This document shows positions 8,236 through 16,101 of a stretch of DNA of 37,243 nucleotides, in pieces. Every line of letters starts with the position of its first letter. Position 1 is the stretch's first letter. The position numbers were made by a program, and so were the translations under genes. This DNA is from a virus, in the IMG/VR virus record IMGVR_UViG_3300010233_001477, positions 1 to 37,243 of that record. One strand, 5' to 3'. Below the pieces are notes generated by a model, which saw only the letters and a list, made by a program, of their open reading frames with translations, was not told the DNA's origin and ran no database searches.

Positions 8236-10160
8236 TACATTATACTCCAGTTAGTATTATTCCACTCTAAAGTCACGGAATCCCAATTTTGGTTTAATAA
8301 CAAACTAGTCATCAAGCTACCACCACCGAACTGTTCAATGTTATTGCCATTTCCACTAATGGTTAAGTTATTAGTACCGGCAAATCCCTTATAGTCTTTG
8401 ATAGTGTGCTTTTCTCCTAAAATTGGAGAAGCCGGAAGCGTTAGAGTAAAGGCACTGCTAGATAAATCACAGAAAATATCAGCATCGGTGGTAAGAATAG
8501 TATAGGTGCCACTTATGATCTGAGTGATTGTGTTGACGATACCGGTGATACCGCTCGGACGGAATGGCAGCACCAACCCAGTGGTAGTGGACAAAGCAAA
8601 TAGTAGTGGATTGGAATAGCTACTAACAGAAGTTGGTTGAGTGGAGGTCAAGAGACCGGATGTTGCATCTGAAACGAAATAATATTGTCCGGCCGTTAAT
8701 CCCGACAAACCAGTTAGGAGACCAGCTTGATATAGGTTGAAATTATTAGCATCGACAAAGGAAACAATTCCAATGCCCAAAGTGCCGGCAGAGTTAGCTT
8801 CAGCTAGAGCCCAAACTGAACCAGTATAATAAACAGCTTGTCCAGTAGTGAAACCGTGAGAAGTTTGATTAACTGCCATAAAGATGGCGCTGCCGCTTCC
8901 ACCGCCTCCCGCGCCCCAAGTATAGGCACCTGAATTGTAAGTAAGGACCGTGTTGGTGCCGGTAGGAGAAGGAACTGAAATGCCTCGCAGACCAGTATTG
9001 GTAATAGACCCAGCAGCGGAAATGGTGGCGTCTCCACTTATTGTTGTCCAGGTTGGAGTTGGTGTGGCGTTGTTGAGTAAGACTTGAGCGCTAGTGCCAG
9101 AAGCTAATTTGCTAACCGAAAGGGCGGCAGTATTAGACACTTGCGCATCTACAATTTGCTCCCAGGTAGCAGTAGTACCAGAAGTTGCCACCAACACCTG
9201 GTTAACAGAAGGAGTAGCAGGAACAGAGGTGCCATTAACCTTAACGACTGTCGTAGTGGTACTAGCTGTAGTGCCCGAACCAGTAGTATCTCCAATAAGA
9301 GTCAAACTTTGAGAGGCTTGATTGCCCGTTGGCAAGACACCAGTAACGAAATTAGTTCCACCCGCTAGATTAATTGCTCCATAAGATAAGGTAGAAACAC
9401 CACTAACTTGTAATACATTACCAGTCGTTAAAGAGCCAGAGATAGGAACAGAAGCTCCATTAATTTTAGCAACGGTATTGGCATTAGCGGCACCTGTGAC
9501 ATCTCCGGCTAAGGTAATATCTCCAGAGGGGGCTTGCCAAGAAGCCGCGATGGCAGAAGTAGCCTCCAACACATAGCCGGCTGCTGGGGTTCCCGAGATA
9601 ACCACACCTTGAATAGACGCAACTGTATTAGCTCCAATAGACCCAGTAACGTCACCGGCTAGTGTAGTGGTAAAGGTAGTGGGTGCCCAAGCAGAACCAT
9701 TCCATTCTAGAACTTGTCCGGTAGTTGGGACAGTGGCAGAAACAGGATGTCCCTGAATACCAATAACAGTTTGAGAAACGTTAGTTCCAGATAGGTCTCC
9801 ACCCGGAACTAAAGTAGCACTAACTAGACCCCAATTTCCACTTAAAAATTGGTAAAGTCCTTGATTGGTAGAGGCATCTTCACGAAGAAATAAGGAGGCG
9901 TTTTGGGGTGTTACAGCTACCACAACATTAGGATCGCCAACTCCAGCTTGGATGGTTACGCCAGTATTACCAATAAAAAATGGATTAAGAACATCGGGGG
10001 CGGGTGCATTTGGGTTATTAATGCGGGATTCAACAATATCTAGTCTAGCTCTGACGTTAGCATACACACCAGACGGAACAACGCCCAATTCTGTTTCGAT
10101 AGCTTCAACAGCCGCAATCAGATCATTGATTGTATACGCTTTATCATCAAAAAAAGACAT
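8235..10160 (-). CDS. long modular tail-fibre protein
   Basis: A 641-residue fibre. Residues about 8-50 form the attachment-type segment (AVEAIETELGVVPSGVYANVRARLD). They are followed by linker repeats of the 'LAGDVTG...NTVAKINGASVPISG', 'GNVLQVSG...NLAGGTNFVTG' and 'KVNGTSVPATP...TWTTISGD' types, shared with the plus-strand collagen fibre but in a different order. A Gly-rich hinge (GAGGGGSGS, about 410) leads to 'TSHGFTTGQAVYYTGSVW', a beta module common in phage fibres. The last 85 residues (LTLPASPILGEKHTI...LTISGNGNNI...NNTNWSIM) duplicate the C-terminus of 7177-8235. The start lacks a strong purine-rich ribosome binding site. Role: host contact or a fibre shaft. Confidence 0.85.
   Translation of the reverse strand: MSFFDDKAYTINDLIAAVEAIETELGVVPSGVYANVRARLDIVESRINNPNAPAPDVLNPFFIGNTGVTIQAGVGDPNVVVAVTPQNASLFLREDASTNQGLYQFLSGNWGLVSATLVPGGDLSGTNVSQTVIGIQGHPVSATVPTTGQVLEWNGSAWAPTTFTTTLAGDVTGSIGANTVASIQGVVISGTPAAGYVLEATSAIAASWQAPSGDITLAGDVTGAANANTVAKINGASVPISGSLTTGNVLQVSGVSTLSYGAINLAGGTNFVTGVLPTGNQASQSLTLIGDTTGSGTTASTTTTVVKVNGTSVPATPSVNQVLVATSGTTATWEQIVDAQVSNTAALSVSKLASGTSAQVLLNNATPTPTWTTISGDATISAAGSITNTGLRGISVPSPTGTNTVLTYNSGAYTWGAGGGGSGSAIFMAVNQTSHGFTTGQAVYYTGSVWALAEANSAGTLGIGIVSFVDANNFNLYQAGLLTGLSGLTAGQYYFVSDATSGLLTSTQPTSVSSYSNPLLFALSTTTGLVLPFRPSGITGIVNTITQIISGTYTILTTDADIFCDLSSSAFTLTLPASPILGEKHTIKDYKGFAGTNNLTISGNGNNIEQFGGGSLMTSLLLNQNWDSVTLEWNNTNWSIM
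9021..9242 (-). repeat. fibre module A, minus-strand copy
   Basis: This is a gap-free 74-codon counterpart of 3171-3392 in inverted orientation. It is the longer arm of the inverted homology that could support recombination between the two fibre genes. Confidence 0.8.
9330..9437 (-). repeat. fibre module B, minus-strand copy
   Basis: This is a 36-codon counterpart of 3450-3557 in inverted orientation, with a 17-base identical core. It precedes module A in its own reading direction, the reverse of the order in the plus-strand gene. Confidence 0.8.
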
Positions 10161-10217
10161 TGATTACCAACCCATATGCTATATTCTCTTGATATGCGAG
10201 AATTTTAGTATGGGGAG

Positions 10218-10469
10218 TTATTTTATACCCTTTGCTTTATTGATGGCTATAACGGCATCCGCCATAGTAAAACCAGGTAACAGTCCTGATTTTCCAAACC
10301 ATAATATTTCCATGGTGTTGGGTAGAGCAGCGAGGCGAACTAACTCTGCTTCCACGTCATTACAAACTAAAGCTTGACCATTCCAGTTAGGATTATTCTC
10401 AATGAACTTGAAATCACATGGATGACAATCTTCTATCTGGGCTCTGGTGATGATTATTTTAGTTGCCAT
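10218..10469 (-). CDS. small hypothetical protein in the fibre cluster
   Basis: An 83-residue protein beginning MATKIIITRAQIEDCHPCDF. The opening 'I-T-R-x-x-I/L...C' resembles a class of small phage proteins found next to structural genes, but I cannot name a family. Two Cys close together (residues 15 and 18) form a CxxC pair with no second pair, so zinc binding would need a partner. A strong AAGGAG lies 5 bases before the ATG. It sits between two large fibre genes and is probably cotranscribed with them. Confidence 0.75.
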   Translation of the reverse strand: MATKIIITRAQIEDCHPCDFKFIENNPNWNGQALVCNDVEAELVRLAALPNTMEILWFGKSGLLPGFTMADAVIAINKAKGIK

Positions 10470-10478
10470 GAATTCTCC

Positions 10479-12377
10479 TTAAACATAAAGAATATATAGA
10501 TATACTTGACCAATTAGCATAGTTGTGCCAGATGCCGCCGTGGCACGAACAGCATACTGACCTGATGGAGAAAGTTGTCCAGACGCACCTCCAAGTGTAA
10601 TTCCATTAGAAAAATGTTGGTTGAATTGATTTGAGAAACCGAACGAACTAGTGTGTACGGCAGATCCTGTCACCACAACCGAAAATCCGTTATCAAAGAG
10701 ATCTACTATACAATCATTACTAGGAGGAGAGGTGTCTTGACTTATAATTGCGGTTAACGATATAATTCTGTTCTTGGTTCCTATCGTTGCGGGATAATAA
10801 GCAGGATCAACTCCCCAGTTCGGAGATAGTGTAGAAAGTACTATTGGGCTGGTTGAAGTGGTCGAAATTGCTAAAGAGTCTGGAAGATGCATGATGGGGA
10901 GACGAGCTTCCAATATCTGAGCAGGTTGAATAAATGCCGAATCGATATACCATACATTTCTAGCTAAACTATATTTATAATGAAGACCATCTCCCAAAGC
11001 TCCAGTAGAGCCTAAATCGATAGAACTTCCTCCAGAGGCAAACGTACCAGGAGTGGTAGGTATTTCAATTCCAGCATTGGCTCCTGCCGCATTACTCACT
11101 AAACTGGCGTGGTTAAACGTTTCAGATTGAACTCCAACTTTGATAACAATCACGTCGCCATCGACAGGGGTGGGCGGAAATGTTATTGGAACATTAGATA
11201 CGTTAGCAATGACATTAATCCACTGCTCTGACATTTGCGATAGTGTAGTTGTACCACTTATTTCTGTCCAAGTAGGTTGAGATGCTCCCCCACTAGATTG
11301 TGGACTGGCGCCTAAACATACCCAAGTTGGAGCGGTGGCAGTACCAGGAGGCGTAACAAAGTACTCAAACTCGTATGTACCACCTACATGGATGGCTCCC
11401 GATGTATTCGTATTGGTAACTGTACCATCAGGCAACATGAGCTGATTGCCTGTATTCGGACGAACGTTCAGTGTGAAAGTTGATCCTGATCCTCCAGGAG
11501 CACTACTGAACACCAATAATCGAATGCGCTGACCATTGAATGCATCAGTCGATGTTGGAAAGAAAGGGGTATTGAACGTGCCACCCGCGGAAACATCGAC
11601 AGCAATAAACCAATTACCAACAGGTTGAACAACTCCCGAAGTGTATTGAGAATAATCTGCTTGTACTACACTCATTAAACGCCAACGAGTAGGTCCCAAC
11701 TCGTATTTGTAAGTTACACAATGTCCCTCTCCACTCATGAATTGTGTGTTCTGGGCATTACCATTAAAACCTTGACCAGGTAAAATAGGATCGTCAAGAA
11801 GATCGAAATTAAATGAATTTCCAATCAGCTCAGCTTTGACCGCTTTTCCGCCGAAGTCAACTCCAACTTGGCCAAACATGACGGTGACTTCATCACCGTC
11901 ATTAGCATTAGGAAATGTAAGTTGTAGGGTAGTGAATCCAGCAGTATTAGTATTTAAATTGATAAATTGTTTGGCGGCTTGAGAAAGAGTAATTGAACTA
12001 TTGACATCTACCCATGGAGGGTCGCCGCCGCTCGTAAGGGTGGCAACACTTCCTCCACTATTGACAGCAGTAGTTCCAACTAGATTTAGAGTTGTAAATG
12101 GACCTCCAGCTAAAGGAGTGCTAGCATTCTCAAGCTGTACCCCTCCACCCCCACCTCCAATTGACTGCCAGGAAGCGGCAACTGAACTGGTAGCCACTAT
12201 AGCTTGTCCGATAGATGGTATTCCGGTGACGGCAACGCCATTTACCTTGGCTACCCTAGGATTGGGATAAGTTCCTGCCAAATCTCCACCCGCTGGACCC
12301 GCTGAAGGGGCAGTATTGGTGAGTATGTACTTGGCTCCATCCCAAAACAAAAATCCTGGCTGTAATATACTACCCAT
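10479..12377 (-). CDS. tail-fibre / structural protein with internal repeats
   Basis: A 632-residue protein. The N-terminus has the phage fibre signature 'GGDLAGTYPNPRVAKVNGVAV' (about 29-49) and a Gly-rich hinge at about 74-79. Two domains repeat the same order of motifs: 'WVDVNSSITLSQAAKQFINL...LTFPNANDGDEV...YKYELGPTRWRL' (about 95-235) and 'WTEISGTTTLSQMSEQWINV...ITFPPTPVDGDVI...YKYSLARNVWYI' (about 370-485). A related segment may lie between them. The C-terminal 130 residues look like a jelly-roll tip (IISLTAIISQD..., ending QVYLYILYV). It is probably a receptor-contact or baseplate fibre. An SD (AGAGGA) lies just before the ATG, inside the 3' arm of a hairpin described separately. Confidence 0.85.
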   Translation of the reverse strand: MGSILQPGFLFWDGAKYILTNTAPSAGPAGGDLAGTYPNPRVAKVNGVAVTGIPSIGQAIVATSSVAASWQSIGGGGGGVQLENASTPLAGGPFTTLNLVGTTAVNSGGSVATLTSGGDPPWVDVNSSITLSQAAKQFINLNTNTAGFTTLQLTFPNANDGDEVTVMFGQVGVDFGGKAVKAELIGNSFNFDLLDDPILPGQGFNGNAQNTQFMSGEGHCVTYKYELGPTRWRLMSVVQADYSQYTSGVVQPVGNWFIAVDVSAGGTFNTPFFPTSTDAFNGQRIRLLVFSSAPGGSGSTFTLNVRPNTGNQLMLPDGTVTNTNTSGAIHVGGTYEFEYFVTPPGTATAPTWVCLGASPQSSGGASQPTWTEISGTTTLSQMSEQWINVIANVSNVPITFPPTPVDGDVIVIKVGVQSETFNHASLVSNAAGANAGIEIPTTPGTFASGGSSIDLGSTGALGDGLHYKYSLARNVWYIDSAFIQPAQILEARLPIMHLPDSLAISTTSTSPIVLSTLSPNWGVDPAYYPATIGTKNRIISLTAIISQDTSPPSNDCIVDLFDNGFSVVVTGSAVHTSSFGFSNQFNQHFSNGITLGGASGQLSPSGQYAVRATAASGTTMLIGQVYLYILYV

Positions 12378-12382
12378 GTATC

Positions 12383-12403
12383 CTCTTGAGTTATTCTCAA
12401 GAG
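12383..12403 (-). promoter_or_regulatory. hairpin covering the ribosome binding site of the 10479-12377 fibre gene
   Basis: On the minus strand CTCTTGAG and CTCAAGAG are perfectly complementary around a 5-base loop (AATAA). The 3' arm contains AAGAG of the Shine-Dalgarno stretch AAGAGGA, and the ATG follows a few bases later. The stem could mask the ribosome binding site. It could also mark the end of the upstream kinase transcript, but no U-run follows, so a classical terminator is unlikely. Confidence 0.45.
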
Positions 12404-12421
12404 AATATCAAATTAGTAGCA

Positions 12422-12970
12422 TTACAGTCGGCACAATACGTTATCTACGAGTCTAACTCGTTCTTGCATGTTATCAATATGAATTTGAAAATACTCCAAT
12501 TTCCACATTTCTAGCATGAATTTGATCATGGAATCGATAGCTACTACCCCATCCCAGACCGGGGTTTCCCTCACCCCGTCTGCTTTTAAGGTAGCTTTGG
12601 AAGGGCGCACGAAGAAAATATAGGATGTTGGGTTCTTCAAAACGGGTAGATGCTCTTGGATCTTGGCATCATTAAGCAGTTCTGGCAGAATTCTGGTGTG
12701 TTGGGCAGAATAAGCCAAACAGTCCAAGAAACTCCTGTCAGAAACAAAGCTGGGATATCGCTTTTCTTCTTCAATTTGTCTGTGGAAGATTTGTCGTTGG
12801 TAATCATCCACTTGGTCGAGGTCGTAACGTAAGGAATCCAGGTGCATTTCCTTTTCGGACAGCACCATGCGCGCCACTTCGGTAATCATGGGAACTTTAT
12901 ACTGTTGAGAAACGTACTTGGCTAGAGTAGTCTTACCTGTGCTATGCGCACCCACAAAGTATACTTTCAT
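12422..12970 (-). CDS. P-loop ATPase/kinase of the NadR-like AAA_28 type
   Basis: A 182-residue protein with a textbook Walker A at residues 7-15 (GAHSTGKTT). It then has SDRSFLDCLAYS (about 77-88), which resembles the acidic-Arg segment of nucleoside and nucleotide kinases, and FFVRPSKAT, a plausible lid or base-recognition segment. This pattern suits the 'predicted ATPase/kinase involved in NAD metabolism' group (NadR C-terminal-like) and deoxynucleoside kinase-like proteins. The substrate could be nicotinamide riboside, a nucleoside or something else, and the sequence does not decide. It would act in the cytoplasm. It starts only 3 bases after the stop of the upstream micro-gene at 12973-13149. 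Confidence 0.75.
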   Translation of the reverse strand: MKVYFVGAHSTGKTTLAKYVSQQYKVPMITEVARMVLSEKEMHLDSLRYDLDQVDDYQRQIFHRQIEEEKRYPSFVSDRSFLDCLAYSAQHTRILPELLNDAKIQEHLPVLKNPTSYIFFVRPSKATLKADGVRETPVWDGVVAIDSMIKFMLEMWKLEYFQIHIDNMQERVRLVDNVLCRL

Positions 12971-12972
12971 CT

Positions 12973-13149
12973 TTACACCTGAACGTCGGAAATTAGCCGC
13001 TTAAACTCTTCGGCTGTCAGCTCGACAGCATTGGTAATCTTCTTGAGAGGATCAGATTGATCCTTGGCAGAGATAACCATGACAATTTTACCTGGATTGT
13101 TAGATTTGTAGCAATCAATATAGCTTTTATCCTCAAATACTATTTTCAT
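12973..13149 (-). CDS. 58-residue hypothetical protein
   Basis: The ORF runs from ATG at 13147-13149 to TAA at 12973-12975 and encodes 58 residues (starts MKIVFEDKSYIDCYKSNNPG, ends KRLISDVQV). Composition is normal, with a beta-like N-terminal half and a helical, acidic C-terminus (LTAEEFKRLISDV). Its ATG overlaps the upstream stop (ATGA) and its stop lies 2 bases from the kinase start, so it fills the gap exactly. That is good support for a real gene. Function is unknown. Confidence 0.75.
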   Translation of the reverse strand: MKIVFEDKSYIDCYKSNNPGKIVMVISAKDQSDPLKKITNAVELTAEEFKRLISDVQV

Positions 13150-13352
13150 ACAACTCTCTTAACTATAGGTTTGGGAGGCGGTGGAGCAGAAGCTCGATCA
13201 GCTTGAATAATTTGTGCTGCCTTGACTAGGAGAAATATCTCGTCTTCGGCGAAGCCAGCATTCAACATACCCTGATGAACCTCTTCCAGAGTATTGTTAC
13301 TTAAAAAGGTAGCCACATGAACAATTACTGTATCGATGTGCTCCGCATTCAT
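13146..13352 (-). CDS. small hypothetical helical protein
   Basis: A 68-residue protein with a helical body (TLEEVHQGMLNAGFAEDEIFLLVKAAQII) that resembles small helix-bundle or UBA-like folds. It has a Pro-rich basic tail (PPPPKPIVKRVV). It is joined to its neighbours by ATGA overlaps at both ends, directly downstream of the methionine aminopeptidase gene. Function is unknown. The UBA-like impression is weak and based only on the spacing of hydrophobic residues. Confidence 0.7.
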   Translation of the reverse strand: MNAEHIDTVIVHVATFLSNNTLEEVHQGMLNAGFAEDEIFLLVKAAQIIQADRASAPPPPKPIVKRVV

Positions 13353-14173
13353 AGTCTATCCCTGCTAGTAATAATCTCTACATGGTCTTCATGGACAAAG
13401 ACAGAGTGCTCGAAGTGAGCCCCAATTTCTTTGGTATACACCGTCCATCCGTCGCTGCCCGTAGTGGTAGCCGGGTCGGACCCGCATACCAGCATCGGCT
13501 CTATAGCAATGGATAATCCTGGCTGAATACGGATGCCCTCGTTGTCGGTCGATTTATTTGCCACAAAAGGGGAGGCGTGGGGGATGTTCCAATCTAAACC
13601 ATGCCCACCATAGTTATTGACCACGCAAGTATGTCCCGGTCCACGAGCTACTTTGTAAATAGCCTGTCCAATACAGCCTAAACGCTTACCTACTTGGATG
13701 GCTTTAATGCCTTCTTCCAAGGCATGCTTGGTTTTAACTACTACCATATGGTTATGTATAGAGGTAGCTTCGGGACCGCCATAGATACAGGTAATGGCAG
13801 TATCAGCAATAGCGCCCTCAATAGTCACGCCCAAATCAAAACTAACGATATCTCCATCCTTGAGTTTGTAGTCAGTAGGGACTCCATGCACCAACTGCTT
13901 ATTGATGGAAATACAAACGCCGGCGGGGAAAGGGTTGGATGCCTTGCCATATCCCTTGAAAGTAGGGAAGCCACCAGCTTTGGTGATAATCTCTTCTGCA
14001 TAAGCATTCAGCTCTAGCATAGATTTAGTGGTTTTGTTTTCAACCTCTTGCTCCAAAGCAATCAACGTATCGGAGGCAATACGCCCCGCGATACGTTGAT
14101 AATTAAGCCACTTGTCGTCCTTGAGGGACACAATCATATTGGAAGCAAAAGGGTTTTTGCTATCAGTTCTCAT
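13349..14173 (-). CDS. map: type I methionine aminopeptidase
   Basis: A 274-residue protein of the M24 'pita-bread' family that removes the initiator Met from new proteins. All five metal ligands are visible: Asp113 (SFDLG), Asp124 (ADTA), His191 (GGHGL), Glu225 (AIEPM) and Glu255 (HFEHS). His96 in LVHGVP matches the conserved His of the family. Length fits a type I enzyme with a short N-terminal extension. The GHGxxxxxHxxP segment is kept as HGLDWNIPHASP. It should work in the host cytoplasm on phage or host proteins. This function is usually left to the host, so a phage copy is notable. ATGA overlap with the next gene. Confidence 0.93.
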   Translation of the reverse strand: MRTDSKNPFASNMIVSLKDDKWLNYQRIAGRIASDTLIALEQEVENKTTKSMLELNAYAEEIITKAGGFPTFKGYGKASNPFPAGVCISINKQLVHGVPTDYKLKDGDIVSFDLGVTIEGAIADTAITCIYGGPEATSIHNHMVVVKTKHALEEGIKAIQVGKRLGCIGQAIYKVARGPGHTCVVNNYGGHGLDWNIPHASPFVANKSTDNEGIRIQPGLSIAIEPMLVCGSDPATTTGSDGWTVYTKEIGAHFEHSVFVHEDHVEIITSRDRL

Positions 14174-14194
14174 GCAACTTACCTTTATGAGAAA

Positions 14195-14443
14195 TTACTT
14201 TTTGTGAATGCCAGATCGGATATTAGTTACGCGAGCTACGTCTTCGATAGCTTTTCTCACATCAGCGTAACCAATGTATTCCTTGAAATCTTTGCCAGTT
14301 AGGATACTAGCAATTCTCTTGTCCAAGAGAATAAGAATGCCGTCCAAATCTCTAACGATTGCTCGCTCAAAGATAGGGTTAGCTACCGCGTTGACCACGT
14401 AGCTACGGATAGCAATCAAGTCTAGTAGCTCCTGAAAATCCAT
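14195..14443 (-). CDS. small hypothetical protein
   Basis: An 82-residue, mostly helical protein (MDFQELLDLIAIRSYVV...) with no Cys and no membrane segment. Its ATG overlaps the upstream stop (TAATG at 14443), so translation is probably coupled to the gene at 14443-14787. It lies between PhoH and methionine aminopeptidase genes. I recognise no family. Confidence 0.7.
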   Translation of the reverse strand: MDFQELLDLIAIRSYVVNAVANPIFERAIVRDLDGILILLDKRIASILTGKDFKEYIGYADVRKAIEDVARVTNIRSGIHKK

Positions 14444-14787
14444 TATTGACCCTGTGGTCTTTGTGGTGGTGGATTCTTAGCACCGCCGAGAATGATATCA
14501 CCAGACTCGCTGATGGCATCCTCATGAGTAAGACCATACTTCATGTATAGTTGCAGTACCAGGTACTTATAGGTTAGCTCGGCGTTTTCGTTGTTCGCCA
14601 AGGCGGTCTTAGCTTCAGCCAAAGCGGTTTGACGCTTGGTTCTAGCTAGGTCCAAACTCAATCTATCTACATCAGCCAGTCTTGCTGGTCCGGCAGATAA
14701 AACTGGTGCTGGTGGGGCGGCTGGAGTTGGGGCAACCTCGATGGGCGCCTCAGACACAGCAGCTTGAACTTTCTTTTCTTTACTCAT
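14443..14787 (-). CDS. hypothetical protein with Ala/Pro-rich N-terminus
   Basis: A 114-residue protein. Residues about 8-35 are a low-complexity Ala/Pro/Val linker. Residues 38-90 form a probable long helix or coiled coil (DLARTKRQTALAEAKTALAN...) ending in YLVLQLYMKYGL. The tail is short and Pro/Gln-rich. It may be an assembly or scaffold-type adaptor, but this is only suggested by composition. Its start lies 9 bases after the PhoH stop. Confidence 0.7.
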   Translation of the reverse strand: MSKEKKVQAAVSEAPIEVAPTPAAPPAPVLSAGPARLADVDRLSLDLARTKRQTALAEAKTALANNENAELTYKYLVLQLYMKYGLTHEDAISESGDIILGGAKNPPPQRPQGQ

Positions 14788-14796
14788 AAGAACTCC

Positions 14797-16101
14797 TTAC
14801 AAAATCTCGGCTGCCTGGGAAGCAAGCTTGCTACGCTCGCCTTGGGTGAAGGTAATATGACCAGCCAAATCCGAGTCTTTGAACTTCTCGATAACATGGG
14901 TCAATCCGTTGCTGGTAGCATCCAACACCGAATTGTCAATTTGCTCTATATCACCAGTTAGAATGATTTTTGTATTCTCACCGGCACGGGTAAGGATAGT
15001 CTTTACTTCATCTTTGCTGAGGTTTTGACACTCATCAATTAGAATGATAGCGTTTGGAATACTACGACCACGAATATAGGTAATAGCTTCCATTTCAATT
15101 CTGCCCTTCTTTTGGTACATTTCTAACTCTCTTCTCCAATCACCACCATTCTTGGTAGCGAAGAGCATTTCAAAATTGTCCATAACAGCTTGGAACCAGG
15201 GGGCTAGTTTCTCTTCCATAGTGCCGGGCAAATAACCAATATCATTTCCCACTGGTTGAATTGGGCGGTAGATAATAAATTTGTCATACTCTCTCTTATT
15301 GAGAACTAACTCAAGAGCGGTAGCTAATACGATCAAACTTTTACCAGTACCAGCGCGACCAATTAGGGTAACCAAATCTACACTACGATCCATGATAAGA
15401 TCGATAGCGAAAGTTTGTTCCTTGTTACGGGCTGCGATGTTCCATGGATAAAACTTCTTGACTAACTTAAGTTTGTCGGGGGCGATCTTACGACCCATAG
15501 CGATACCATCGCCATTTTCAGATTGAAACATAACGCACTCATGTGGATTGAGTTTCATTCCATAGCAACGAGGATCAATATAGCCTTGTTGTTGTAAATC
15601 TAGTCCAGCTTCTTCGTCCACAACAACTTGAGCGCCGGAATACAAATCTGTCAGAGAGAACTTGGTACCTTGGTGCGCCTCGGCATCAATACCACGAGAC
15701 TTGGCTTTGACACGTAGGTTGATATCATTACTAACCAGTACGGTTTCATGATCATTCAGCCAATAAGAATAGGCACAAGCTAAAATTTGTGTATCGCCGT
15801 AGGTTGGATCACCAAAAGTACGGAAACTAATATCACTTAGATCCACGTAGTTGGCATCCACCTTCAGCATAACGTTGTCATCGAGTAGAATGCCCGTGCT
15901 AATATCGCCGCGCTCACAAATTTCGTCGAGCAGTCTAATCGATACCCTAGCATTACGGGCAGCTTCTGAAGAGCCCTTCTTTAGATTGTCAAGTTCATTC
16001 AAAACAGCGATAGGAATAATTACGGTACTATCTGGGAACTGTTTATAAGCACATGGATCATAAACCAAAGTTGATGTATCCAAAATGTATTTTTTGTTCA
16101 T
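14797..16101 (-). CDS. phoH: PIN-PhoH protein (PhoH2-type RNase/ATPase)
   Basis: A 434-residue two-domain protein. The N-terminal PIN-type RNase domain (about 3-150) shows spaced acidic residues: Asp8 in ILDTSTLVYDP, Glu36 in LNELD, Asp103 in YGDTQILA and Asp126 in SNDINLR. The PhoH ATPase domain (about 215-434) has Walker A IGRAGTGKS (247-255) and Walker B IILIDECQN (about 352-360), then LTGDIEQID. This architecture matches PhoH2 proteins, which combine RNA unwinding with ribonuclease activity. PhoH-like genes are common in phages, though their role in infection is not settled. TAATG overlap with the gene upstream suggests coupled translation. Confidence 0.92.
   Translation of the reverse strand: MNKKYILDTSTLVYDPCAYKQFPDSTVIIPIAVLNELDNLKKGSSEAARNARVSIRLLDEICERGDISTGILLDDNVMLKVDANYVDLSDISFRTFGDPTYGDTQILACAYSYWLNDHETVLVSNDINLRVKAKSRGIDAEAHQGTKFSLTDLYSGAQVVVDEEAGLDLQQQGYIDPRCYGMKLNPHECVMFQSENGDGIAMGRKIAPDKLKLVKKFYPWNIAARNKEQTFAIDLIMDRSVDLVTLIGRAGTGKSLIVLATALELVLNKREYDKFIIYRPIQPVGNDIGYLPGTMEEKLAPWFQAVMDNFEMLFATKNGGDWRRELEMYQKKGRIEMEAITYIRGRSIPNAIILIDECQNLSKDEVKTILTRAGENTKIILTGDIEQIDNSVLDATSNGLTHVIEKFKDSDLAGHITFTQGERSKLASQAAEIL

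Noticed and set aside
10183-10203. Inverted repeat ATTCTC...GAGAAT as a terminator
   Set aside because: The stem is only 6 bp of AT-rich pairs with a 9-base loop and lacks a U-run in the direction of transcription. It is mentioned only as a possible leader signal.
9865-10377. Plus-strand frame of 170 codons across two minus-strand genes
   Set aside because: It spans the fibre start and the small gene 10218-10469, both with good minus-strand evidence. No ribosome binding site or domain supports it.
1241-12377. Diversity-generating retroelement acting on the fibre genes
   Set aside because: The fibres are repetitive, but there is no reverse transcriptase gene and no template/variable repeat pair with adenine-biased differences in the window.
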